Assembly: GCA_030448265.1 (NCBI GenBank)
Contig: JAUJNG010000003.1
Location: 62,001-126,000, forward strand
Direction: 5' to 3'
Length of the DNA stretch: 64,000 bases
Source: Abditibacterium sp.
Lineage (GTDB): Bacteria > Armatimonadota > Abditibacteriia > Abditibacteriales > Abditibacteriaceae
Below, piece after piece: positions 8,819-15,471 of the stretch. Position 1 is the first letter of the stretch. The number at the start of each line of letters is the position of its first letter. A program made the position numbers and the translations under genes. The notes under the pieces were generated by a model, which did not search any database, was not told where the DNA came from, and worked only from the letters and a program-made list of their open reading frames with translations.

Positions 8819-10165
8819 ATGGCTATGTTTGGAGAAGAGCGCGACAATTTGCGCTGCTCATTTTGCGGCAAGCGCCGCGAACAGGTGATTAACCTCATCG
8901 CCGGCGCCGGTGTCACGATTTGCAACGAATGCGTCGAACTGTGCAACGACATTCTCACCAAAGAGGACTCCACCGAAGAAGAATTCAACGATTCGCCGCT
9001 CGGCAAACTCAAATCGCTGCCCAAACCGCGCGAAATCTACGATGTTTTGTGCCAATACGTCATCGGTCAGGATCGCGCCAAAAAGGTGATGTCGGTCGCG
9101 GTTTACAACCATTACAAGCGCCAGGCGATTGCCGAAAACGGCCCGCCGCGCGATGGCATCGAACTCGAAAAATCCAACATTCTGCTTATCGGGCCGACCG
9201 GCTGCGGCAAAACCGCGCTCGCCAAAACCCTGGCGCGCATTCTCGATGTGCCATTTTGCATCGTGGACGCGACTTCCTTGACCGAAGCGGGTTATGTCGG
9301 CGAAGATGTCGAGTCGATTCTGCTGCGTCTCTACCAAGCCGCCGACGGCGACATCGAAGCGGCGCAGCGCGGCATTATCTACGTCGATGAAATCGACAAA
9401 ATCAACCGCAAAAGCGATAACCCGTCCATCACGCGCGATGTGTCGGGCGAAGGCGTGCAGCAGGCGCTGTTGAAGATTCTCGAAGGCACCACGGCGAGTT
9501 TTCCGCCCCAGGGCGGGCGCAAGCATCCGCAGGCCGATCTGGTCACGCTCGACACCAAAGACGTGCTTTTCATCTGCGGCGGCGCCTTTGAGGGCCTCGA
9601 TTCGGTGATCGAACGCCGCGTGCGCTCGTCGAGCATGGGTTTTCGCGCCAAACCGGAAGGCAAGATCGAGGACTCGCGCGAACGCTCGATGCTCTTATCG
9701 CAGGTGCAGCCCGACGACTTGATGAAGCACGGTTTCATCCCCGAATTCATCGGGCGCCTGCCGGTTCTGGCGACTTTAGAGCCGCTCGATGAAGCGGCGA
9801 TGATGTCAATTTTGACCGAGCCGAAAAACGCGCTCATCAAGCAATACACCAAGATGCTGCTGGCCGACGGCGTGGATTTGAAGTTCACCGAGGGCGCGCT
9901 CAAAGCCATCGCCCACGACGCGATGGGACGGCGCACCGGCGCGCGCGCGCTGCGCTCGATTCTGGAAGAAACCATGACCAACATCATGTTCGAGGTGCCC
10001 TCTCAAAAGGGCCTCGCGCAGTGCATCGTCGAGGAAGAAACCATTCTGGAAAAGAAGGAGCCGAGGCTGGTGCGCCGCGATCAGATTCTGGCCGAAACTC
10101 GCGAACGAATGCGCGAAGAACGCGCGCAGAATGAGGAAGAGTTCGAGCCGTTGGAAGCGGCGTAA
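8819..10165 (+). CDS. clpX: ATP-dependent Clp protease ATP-binding subunit ClpX
   Basis: AAA+ unfoldase that recognises tagged substrates and feeds them to ClpP. The 448 residues hold the N-terminal C4 zinc finger (Cys13, Cys16, Cys35, Cys38), Walker A GPTGCGKT at 125-132, Walker B in [10 protein letters not shown] at about 185-194, the pore loop GYVGEDVE, and the ClpX-specific RKHPQADLV and [12 protein letters not shown] blocks. The C-terminal tail is acidic. The start is supported by AAAAGGAC upstream at suitable spacing; a second in-frame ATG two codons later is possible. clpP and tig, the usual neighbours, are not in the window. A large hairpin follows the stop. The gene is normal in length and complete in motifs. 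Confidence 0.96.
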   Translation: MAMFGEERDNLRCSFCGKRREQVINLIAGAGVTICNECVELCNDILTKEDSTEEEFNDSPLGKLKSLPKPREIYDVLCQYVIGQDRAKKVMSVAVYNHYKRQAIAENGPPRDGIELEKSNILLIGPTGCGKTALAKTLARILDVPFCIVDATSLTEAGYVGEDVESILLRLYQAADGDIEAAQRGIIYVDEIDKINRKSDNPSITRDVSGEGVQQALLKILEGTTASFPPQGGRKHPQADLVTLDTKDVLFICGGAFEGLDSVIERRVRSSSMGFRAKPEGKIEDSRERSMLLSQVQPDDLMKHGFIPEFIGRLPVLATLEPLDEAAMMSILTEPKNALIKQYTKMLLADGVDLKFTEGALKAIAHDAMGRRTGARALRSILEETMTNIMFEVPSQKGLAQCIVEEETILEKKEPRLVRRDQILAETRERMREERAQNEEEFEPLEAA

Positions 10166-10176
10166 AGCAGAGAAAT

Positions 10177-10240
10177 AAGCGGGGCTTACGCCCTCTTCCA
10201 ATCGACGAATATTGATTGGAAGAGGGCGCAAGCCCCGCTT
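10177..10240. terminator. Large near-perfect hairpin after clpX
   Basis: Arms of about 27 bp (AAGCGGGGCTTACGCCCTCT... pairing with ...AGAGGGCGCAAGCCCCGCTT) with one mismatch and a 10-nt A+T-rich loop, 12 nt after the clpX stop. The size exceeds a normal terminator and fits the palindromic elements elsewhere in the window, but it probably also ends clpX transcription. No clear T-run follows. Confidence 0.6.
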
Positions 10241-10270
10241 GATAATGATATCCGTGAGTGGTGAAATCAG

Positions 10271-10603
10271 GTGAATGACCAACAATGGGAACATTTCGTA
10301 GAGAAAGCTAACGGCGATGACCAAATATTGAGACAGGGAAAGGCAAAACAGGTCGATACGCGACTGAACGTCTTGTGTGCCCTCATTTCGCCTACCTGCC
10401 TTTTTCTGGGCTTCCTCTTGCCTTCAAATTGGGCAGAGTTGATTTTGTTTCCAGTTTGGGGTCTCGGCGGCTTAGTAGCACTCGGCGTGCTGGCAACCTT
10501 TGCTTATACCAATAACGTTTCTCACAAAATGAAAGAAGCTGCACTCAGTTTTCTGCTCGGAAATTTAGTTGTATTTTTCGTGTTTACACTGAAGCCGACA
10601 TAA
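10271..10603 (+). CDS. Small predicted membrane protein, unknown function
   Basis: A 110-residue product starting at GTG (VNDQQWEHF). An in-frame TGA lies three codons upstream, so no longer start exists. It has a short charged N-terminal region and then three hydrophobic segments (LCALISPTCLFLGFLL, ELILFPVWGLGGLVALGVLA, FLLGNLVVFFVFTL), so it is probably an inner-membrane protein. Base composition is clearly richer in A+T than its neighbours, which may mean recent acquisition. I do not recognise a family. It stands alone between the clpX hairpin and a convergent dehydrogenase gene. The ORF could be spurious, but the clean hydrophobic periodicity argues for a real gene. Confidence 0.6.
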   Translation: MNDQQWEHFVEKANGDDQILRQGKAKQVDTRLNVLCALISPTCLFLGFLLPSNWAELILFPVWGLGGLVALGVLATFAYTNNVSHKMKEAALSFLLGNLVVFFVFTLKPT

Positions 10604-10691
10604 TTCAATCTCCAGGGGAGTAACCACTATCTAACAAGACGCTTCACCTGATGGCGCTCAGATGCCGCTTCACTGCGGAAACCCTTTTGCT

Positions 10692-11753
10692 TTAATCCCA
10701 AACCAGCGCCACTTTCCCCGAAAGCCCCGTATCAAAGGTCTCATAAGCTTCTTTCGCCCCTTCGAGCGGAAAACGATGCGTCACGATGACTTCGGGATGC
10801 AAATTCCATTCGACTAATTTTTCGACCAACTCTTCCATTTGCCCGACCGAGCAAACCCACGAGCCGTGCAGCGTCAGTTGCTTGTGAATGAGGAGCGGCG
10901 ACGGCTCGAACTGCACGGTTCCGCCTTCGCCGATGTAAACGATGCGGCCCCAGGGCCGCGCCGCTTCGAGGCACAGATGGCGCGCCGCGCCGTGACCGGA
11001 ACAGTCGAGCGCGACTTCAAAACCGCGCCCGTCGCTCAGTTGCATCAAGGCTTCGAGCGCGTTTTCGCCAGGTTGAACGATGTCCCTAAAGCCCAGTTTG
11101 CCCGCGAGTTGGATGCGCTGGGGAATGGCTTCAACGCCCATTACGCGCGCCCCCAGAGCGCGGCAGAGCAGCGCGGCGCCCAGACCGACGGGGCCAAGGC
11201 CGGTGATGAGAACGTGATCGCGGCCCGAAACCTGGGCGCGAAGACACGCGGCGTAGGCGGTTCCAAAGCCGCAGGCGACCATCGCGCCGTCGAGATAGGT
11301 GAGCGGTTCGGGCAGGGGAACGAGCGTGCGCTCTTCGGCGAGCATCCAGGGCGCGTGGCCACCGTCGCGCTGCCAGCCGTAGGCGGCGCGCTGGGGCGAA
11401 TGACAGGAAATCATCCAACCGGCGCGGCAGTCGGCGCACACGCCGCATCCGGCGATGTGATAGGCCACCACGCGGTCACCGGTTGCAAAGCGCGACACGC
11501 CAGGGCCAATTTCGGCGATCTGGCCACACGGCTCGTGGCCCGCGATGACGCCCCGATAGGCTTCGGGGCCGCTTCCCTGTTGCGTGGGGCGATAAATCGC
11601 GCGCAAATCGCTGCCGCACAGCGCCGAGGCTTTCATTCGCAGCAAAACTTGGCCGTGCCCAGGCTGCGGAATTGGAAACTCGCGGATTTCAAGTTGGCGG
11701 TCGCCTGGCAGCACAACGCCGCGCATGGTCGAAGCAGGGGGCGAAAGGGGCAT
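10692..11753 (-). CDS. Zinc-dependent alcohol dehydrogenase family (MDR) oxidoreductase
   Basis: Medium-chain NAD(P)-dependent dehydrogenase, probably acting on a polyol, sugar or amino-acid alcohol; the exact substrate cannot be read from sequence. The 353 residues contain a catalytic-zinc Cys in SALCGSDLRAIY and the GHEPCGQIAEIGPGVSRF block. The structural-zinc four-cysteine lobe is CGVCADCRAGWMISC. The Rossmann nucleotide motif is GLGPVGLGAALLCRALGA, and DCSGHGAARHLCLEAA and GSWVCSVGQMEELV follow. The layout resembles threonine/sorbitol dehydrogenase relatives. It is transcribed toward the small membrane protein gene and starts 54 nt from the perfect terminator of the lipoprotein operon, so it is probably its own unit. 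Confidence 0.88.
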   Translation of the reverse strand: MPLSPPASTMRGVVLPGDRQLEIREFPIPQPGHGQVLLRMKASALCGSDLRAIYRPTQQGSGPEAYRGVIAGHEPCGQIAEIGPGVSRFATGDRVVAYHIAGCGVCADCRAGWMISCHSPQRAAYGWQRDGGHAPWMLAEERTLVPLPEPLTYLDGAMVACGFGTAYAACLRAQVSGRDHVLITGLGPVGLGAALLCRALGARVMGVEAIPQRIQLAGKLGFRDIVQPGENALEALMQLSDGRGFEVALDCSGHGAARHLCLEAARPWGRIVYIGEGGTVQFEPSPLLIHKQLTLHGSWVCSVGQMEELVEKLVEWNLHPEVIVTHRFPLEGAKEAYETFDTGLSGKVALVWD

Positions 11754-11806
11754 GAGGAGTTAAGTTTCGCGCGAGTTGCGGGGCCAAAAATTGAGACCGC
11801 AAACCG

Positions 11807-11836
11807 AAATGCCGCCAGGAGTTCCTGGCGGCATTT
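11807..11836 (-). terminator. Perfect terminator of the lipoprotein operon
   Basis: Fourteen-base arms AAATGCCGCCAGGA / TCCTGGCGGCATTT with a 2-nt centre, 27 nt past the minus-strand stop at 11864. Flanking A/T bases suit a Rho-independent terminator. Confidence 0.8.
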
Positions 11837-11863
11837 GAGTTAATGAGGAGGGCGTTTAGCTTT

Positions 11864-12922
11864 TCACTGAGGAATCTCTTTGGTTCGCGTTTCGGTTCCG
11901 GTTCCCGTGCCAGTTCCCCCACCGCAGCTTCTTCCCTCTCTGGGGTTGGTGCACTCTCCCGTGGCCCAGTTCAGCGTGAAGGGGCCGATATCGCCCTGGT
12001 AAGCAGCGATAGCAATCCGATACACCTGCCCCGATGTCGCATTGAGGGTAGTGCAGAAGTTCAGTCCATTGGGCTGGCCGCTGTTGTTGTTGTCATCGTT
12101 GGCCGAACCGCCGGACAGAGTGAGGGCATTGACCGCGTTACCGGTGTAGATGGCAATCGTGGGGTCTGAAGGCCTGGAATTGGTGCCGCGATCCGTTCGG
12201 GTGCCGTTTTCCGTGTTGCTGCTGAAGAAGCGGAATTGACCCGTCGAAGGAGCCGTCCAGTTATACCAGACCGAGTTGACCTGACCGGTTGAAGGATCGA
12301 GCGAAACGCAGGCATGATCCGGTTCCCCTGGTTGGCCGGTGTTTCCAACGGTCGTTCCGTTGATGGTGCCGGAGGGGCCGGAAATGGGCGTCGCGTTGGC
12401 GAAATCGTCGTTTTCGGGACGGCCATCGCCCGCGCTGGTCTGGGCGACGAGGTTGACAAAGCCGCGATGGCAGGTGAAGTCGAGTGTTCCGCTCAGGCTG
12501 TTGGGCTGCCTGGTGTTGTTGAGGATGCCGTCGAAGAGCACGGGGATTCGGGTGCCGTTGGCTTCAATGGCTTCACCGCGAAAGTTGACGCGCCTGGTTG
12601 AGGGATCGAAGCCGCCCTGGCTGAAGGTGAAGCCCTGGATGTTGGGAGCCGCCAGTCCCACCGCGATCTGATTGTTGTTGGGGTTGACGCTGATCGAAAC
12701 CTGAGTCAACTGCAAATCGCCGGTTCTGCCCGCGCACACGCCGTTGGAGGTGTTGTTGGCGTTGGGCAGGGTGATAGCAGAAGCGAAAGTCGAGCCGTTG
12801 ATGCCTAGATTGAGGTCGGCGCCGCCTCCGCCTCCGCCACAGCCGTTGAACAAGGTCAGCGCGCTGAGGCAGGAGGCGGTGGCCACAAGTGATGTGCCGA
12901 TGCGTTTGGTGAAAATGCTCAT
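11864..12922 (-). CDS. Secreted lipoprotein with PPC-like C-terminal domain (tandem copy 1)
   Basis: A 352-residue exported protein. The N-terminal signal has a lipobox-like LTLFNGC with Cys28 followed by six glycines, so it is predicted to be lipidated. Residues 29-160 match the upstream paralogue almost residue for residue (NLGINGSTFASAITLPNANN ...). Residues 165-325 look like a bacterial pre-peptidase C-terminal or PPC-like beta-sandwich (NDDFANATPISGPSGTING, then VWYNWTAPSTGQFRFFSS). The end is Gly/Thr-rich (CGGGTGTGTGTETRTKE). It starts 11 nt after the paralogue's stop and is the third gene of the minus-strand operon. Role unknown; a surface-exposed binding function is a guess. Confidence 0.82.
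   Translation of the reverse strand: MSIFTKRIGTSLVATASCLSALTLFNGCGGGGGGADLNLGINGSTFASAITLPNANNTSNGVCAGRTGDLQLTQVSISVNPNNNQIAVGLAAPNIQGFTFSQGGFDPSTRRVNFRGEAIEANGTRIPVLFDGILNNTRQPNSLSGTLDFTCHRGFVNLVAQTSAGDGRPENDDFANATPISGPSGTINGTTVGNTGQPGEPDHACVSLDPSTGQVNSVWYNWTAPSTGQFRFFSSNTENGTRTDRGTNSRPSDPTIAIYTGNAVNALTLSGGSANDDNNNSGQPNGLNFCTTLNATSGQVYRIAIAAYQGDIGPFTLNWATGECTNPREGRSCGGGTGTGTGTETRTKEIPQ
12444..12864. repeat. Direct repeat, copy A (inside lipoprotein gene 1)
   Basis: 421 bp that align without gaps at a fixed offset of 686 to 13130-13550. I found no mismatch by eye. It encodes the shared domain of the two tandem lipoproteins. Confidence 0.9.
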
Positions 12923-12933
12923 TCTTGGAAATC

Positions 12934-13608
12934 CTAAGGGTTTACAGGGTCAACGGGAGTTGGAAATGGAGCAGGAATTACTGGGGTTGCTGTAGGCACA
13001 GGCGTTGCTGTAGGCACAGGCGTCGGAAATCCTGGCACAGGTGTGGGAAATCCTGGCACAGGCGTGGGAAAGGCTGGGGTTGGCGTGGGAAAGCCGAACG
13101 GAGTCGCAGTTGGTGTTAGGTTGTTTTGCGCGACGAGGTTGACAAAGCCGCGATGGCAGGTGAAGTCGAGTGTTCCGCTCAGGCTGTTGGGCTGCCTGGT
13201 GTTGTTGAGGATGCCGTCGAAGAGCACGGGGATTCGGGTGCCGTTGGCTTCAATGGCTTCACCGCGAAAGTTGACGCGCCTGGTTGAGGGATCGAAGCCG
13301 CCCTGGCTGAAGGTGAAGCCCTGGATGTTGGGAGCCGCCAGTCCCACCGCGATCTGATTGTTGTTGGGGTTGACGCTGATCGAAACCTGAGTCAACTGCA
13401 AATCGCCGGTTCTGCCCGCGCACACGCCGTTGGAGGTGTTGTTGGCGTTGGGCAGGGTGATAGCAGAAGCGAAAGTCGAGCCGTTGATGCCTAGATTGAG
13501 GTCGGCGCCGCCTCCGCCTCCGCCACAGCCGTTGAACAAGGTCAGCGCGCCGAGGCAGGAGGTGAGGGCCAGCACCAAGGTGCCAGTGCGTTGGGTGAAG
13601 ATGCTCAT
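12934..13608 (-). CDS. Secreted lipoprotein with Pro/Thr repeat tail (tandem copy 2)
   Basis: A 224-residue paralogue of the next gene in the operon. It has the same signal peptide and lipobox layout (Cys28, six Gly) and an identical domain at about 29-160. Instead of the PPC-like domain it ends in a repetitive Pro-Thr-Val tail (units such as FPTPVPG and PTATPV). The identical part is 421 apparently identical bases (13130-13550 against 12444-12864), too similar for an old duplication. The tail is encoded by short tandem DNA repeats. The gene begins 27 nt after the outer-membrane-like gene's stop. Function unknown; a cell-wall or surface spacer is plausible for the tail. Confidence 0.8.
   Translation of the reverse strand: MSIFTQRTGTLVLALTSCLGALTLFNGCGGGGGGADLNLGINGSTFASAITLPNANNTSNGVCAGRTGDLQLTQVSISVNPNNNQIAVGLAAPNIQGFTFSQGGFDPSTRRVNFRGEAIEANGTRIPVLFDGILNNTRQPNSLSGTLDFTCHRGFVNLVAQNNLTPTATPFGFPTPTPAFPTPVPGFPTPVPGFPTPVPTATPVPTATPVIPAPFPTPVDPVNP
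12950..13115. repeat. Short tandem repeats coding the Pro/Thr tail
   Basis: Imperfect repeats such as GTTGCTGTAGGCACAGGC and GTGGGAAATCCTGGCACAGG. They lie in frame within the 3' end of lipoprotein gene 2 and are prone to length variation. Confidence 0.75.
13130..13550. repeat. Direct repeat, copy B (inside lipoprotein gene 2)
   Basis: Partner of 12444-12864, same orientation and length. Identity ends sharply at both edges: at the start of the Pro/Thr tail on one side and within the signal-peptide codons on the other. Confidence 0.9.
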
Positions 13609-13635
13609 CCTGAAGTCCTAAAAATTGGGTCCCGC

Positions 13636-14577
13636 TTAAAACTGTGAGGAGTAGCCCACTGAAATGGCGGTTGGTGTGCCGACAGCGCTGAACTCTCGGC
13701 GCAAACTGAGTTGAATGATTTGAGTCGGTGAAAGATAGAGTTGCGGCGCAATCATGACGCGCGCGTAATTTTCGTCAAAGGCGGAGTTGAAGAAATTGGC
13801 TTCCGCTTTGACGCCGAAACGCTCCGAGAAACGGTTGACGGCGCCAAACCAGCCGTAGGGTGTGTTTTTCAGGTTGAAACCCAGGCTGGAGCCAAAAGAG
13901 AAATCGATGCCGCCGCCGCCGTAAACCATGAGGGTGCTGCCGAACGGTTTGTAAAATGAGAGCGAAGGGCCGGCAGTCGAGCGGCCCAGTCCAATGGCTC
14001 TGGTTTCGCTTCCCGTAGAAATCGAACCCCGCAGCGAGGCCACGATGGTCAGGCCGGTGGGATCTTCGGGATTGTAGAAATAACTGCGAAAGGCAACCCT
14101 GACATCTCCGATGCCGCTCGAACTGCCCAGGTTGTCGATGCTCACGTTTTGAATGGGAACGGTCAGGCTCAGTTCGCCGTTGCCCCGGCGGCCTCGCACG
14201 AAGTGGAACAAGCCCGTCACTCGGTCGCCGCTCAAGCGATTGAAGCCCTGCACCACGCCGCTGTCCCAGGTTTCATATTCCAGGGAAGTCGAAAAGCTAT
14301 CGGCTTCGGCCTCGACAGGGCGCACGATCAGGTTTCCCGCCTCGCCCTGGATGATGTTCATGTTTTGGCTCTCGGAGAAAAGCGTGTTTTGTCCGAGTGA
14401 AGGCACGATGAACGCCGAAGTGGGAACGCTGAAGTCCAGATTAGGCGTGCCCTCCGTCTGAGCGTGGGCGGCAGGCGTCCACGCCAGACTGAGAGCGGTC
14501 AGAGCGGTCAAGGCGCCGCGAGAAGAGACGAGAAGCAAGCGCTTCCAAGGCTGAGTGGGTTCTTGTTTCTGGGACAC
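13636..14577 (-). CDS. Predicted outer-membrane beta-barrel protein
   Basis: A 313-residue protein with an N-terminal signal (ALTALTALSLAWTPAAHAQ, cleavage after AHA). The body is rich in alternating Gly/aromatic strands (GNGELSLTVPIQNVSID, VRVAFRSYFYNPED, GWFGAVNRFSERFGVKAEAN). The chain ends in Phe (SVGYSSQF), as outer-membrane barrels usually do. It is the first gene of a three-gene minus-strand operon with the two lipoproteins, which suggests a joint envelope role. I do not recognise the exact family. The upstream gap to the haemoglobin gene carries a structured stretch. Start ATG has TCTCCTGA-complement (TCAGGAGA) upstream, a good ribosome site. Confidence 0.78.
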   Translation of the reverse strand: MSQKQEPTQPWKRLLLVSSRGALTALTALSLAWTPAAHAQTEGTPNLDFSVPTSAFIVPSLGQNTLFSESQNMNIIQGEAGNLIVRPVEAEADSFSTSLEYETWDSGVVQGFNRLSGDRVTGLFHFVRGRRGNGELSLTVPIQNVSIDNLGSSSGIGDVRVAFRSYFYNPEDPTGLTIVASLRGSISTGSETRAIGLGRSTAGPSLSFYKPFGSTLMVYGGGGIDFSFGSSLGFNLKNTPYGWFGAVNRFSERFGVKAEANFFNSAFDENYARVMIAPQLYLSPTQIIQLSLRREFSAVGTPTAISVGYSSQF

Positions 14578-14895
14578 AAATTTCTCCTGAGGTCAAGCTG
14601 AAAATAAAAACAGAGGAACGGCGTTAATCTCACGCAGCTACAAAAGCCGTTCGCTGAAGCGATGCGCCGGCTTTGACGGCCACACGAGCCTATGGATGAG
14701 CCTGCGAAAGATTAGAACAACTTTACACCAATCAGGTTGCTCTGAACACCCGCAGCGCCAGAAAAAAATGGAACCCCAATTTCGACTGCCAATCGTCGCC
14801 GTGACGCAGCCAGTTTACGAGTCGCAACACAGGAAACTCAAATTCACCGGCAAGCGGGTCGCTCCTTCCCCTGAAACGCGCAAACTGAAGAGCGA
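14578..14895. other. Intergenic gap with a structured stretch between divergent genes
   Basis: No gene seen in these 318 bases. The left part should hold the promoter of the outer-membrane/lipoprotein operon and the right part that of the haemoglobin gene. A stretch at about 14630-14710 can fold: an AAAGCCG/CGGCTTT stem with an inner TCGCT/AGCGA hairpin, enclosed by CGCAG/CTGCG. No known riboswitch consensus is recognised. Confidence 0.45.
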
Positions 14896-15270
14896 ATGAA
14901 CCCCCAAACCACCGTTTTCGAGTTGGCAGGCGGCGCACCGGCGTTTCACCGTCTCGCGCAGCGTTTTTACGAGGGCGTGGCGCGCGATGCCGTGCTGCGC
15001 CCGATGTATCCCGCCGATTTGGGTGAAAGCGCCCATCTTCTGGCCCTCTTTCTGATCCAGTTTTGCGGCGGGCCGGCGACGTATTCGCAGCAAAAGGGCC
15101 ATCCGCGCCTGCGAATGCGCCATCTGCCGTTTTCGATTGGCCAGAAAGAGCGCGACGCCTGGGTTTCTCACATGAAAGACGCGCTCGAAAGCGAAATCGA
15201 AAACCCGCAGGCGCGCGAGTTTTTGAGCCAATACTTTGAACGCACCGCCACGTTTATGATGAATCGCTGA
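14896..15270 (+). CDS. glbO: Truncated haemoglobin, group II
   Basis: Small soluble haem protein for O2/NO chemistry. At 124 residues it is the normal length for group II truncated globins. Likely positions are Tyr25 (B10) in RFYEGVA, proximal His76 (F8) in RLRMRHLPF, and Trp89 (G8) in RDAWVSHM, the group II hallmark. The sequence FCGGPATYSQQKGHPRLRMR is characteristic. It starts at ATG directly after GAAGAGCGA. It lies alone, divergent from the outer-membrane operon and upstream of the citramalate synthase promoter. No dedicated reductase is adjacent. Function beyond ligand binding cannot be read here. Confidence 0.9.
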   Translation: MNPQTTVFELAGGAPAFHRLAQRFYEGVARDAVLRPMYPADLGESAHLLALFLIQFCGGPATYSQQKGHPRLRMRHLPFSIGQKERDAWVSHMKDALESEIENPQAREFLSQYFERTATFMMNR

Positions 15271-15290
15271 GACCTTCGCGGTTCTTCACG

Positions 15291-15320
15291 TTGCGAGGAA
15301 GCGCCCGCGCTCCTTATAAT
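15291..15320 (+). promoter_or_regulatory. Sigma-70-type promoter of the cimA leader
   Basis: Consensus -10 TATAAT at 15315-15320 with -35-like TTGCGA at 15291-15296 (18-bp spacer). The expected transcription start is near 15327, only about four bases before the leader ATG at 15331. Confidence 0.65.
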
Positions 15321-15330
15321 CTTTACAGCC

Positions 15331-15387
15331 ATGACACGAATTAGCGCGCGAATTAGCCAACCGGCGGGTCTTTTCCGACGGCGCTGA
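15331..15387 (+). CDS. Putative leader peptide for cimA attenuation
   Basis: Eighteen codons: MTRISARISQPAGLFRRR then TGA. It begins nearly at the predicted transcription start, so it would be essentially leaderless, and it lies just upstream of a strong terminator before citramalate synthase. Two Ile codons (codons 4 and 8) and one Leu codon fit feedback by the pathway's end products. The ATGACACGA at its start can pair with TCGTGTCA at 15400-15407, and its GGCGGG (15363-15368) can pair with the terminator's 5' arm. The peptide is inferred from layout only; the region may instead be a non-coding riboswitch. Confidence 0.5.
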   Translation: MTRISARISQPAGLFRRR

Positions 15388-15414
15388 CGCGCGTTTGTCT
15401 CGTGTCACGCTTTC

Positions 15415-15450
15415 GCCCGCCGTTGATTTCTCATCACGGCGGGCTTTTTT
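15415..15450 (+). terminator. Attenuator terminator upstream of cimA
   Basis: Arms GCCCGCCGT (15415-15423) and ACGGCGGGC (15436-15444), extendable by TGAT/ATCA, then six Ts. It ends 21 nt before the cimA start and after a good promoter, so it must be read through for cimA to be expressed. Confidence 0.8.
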
Positions 15451-15471
15451 GCGACCATTTCAGGAACTTTC

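Noticed and set aside
10839..11843. 334-codon plus-strand frame opposite the alcohol dehydrogenase
   Set aside because: The minus strand shows the zinc-binding and Rossmann motifs; the plus frame has none.
14620..14720. Cyclic-di-GMP-I riboswitch (CGCAGCTACAAAAGCC looks vaguely similar)
   Set aside because: The conserved GGGCAAA and GGUAGCGGGGUU elements are missing, so only a generic structured leader is claimed.
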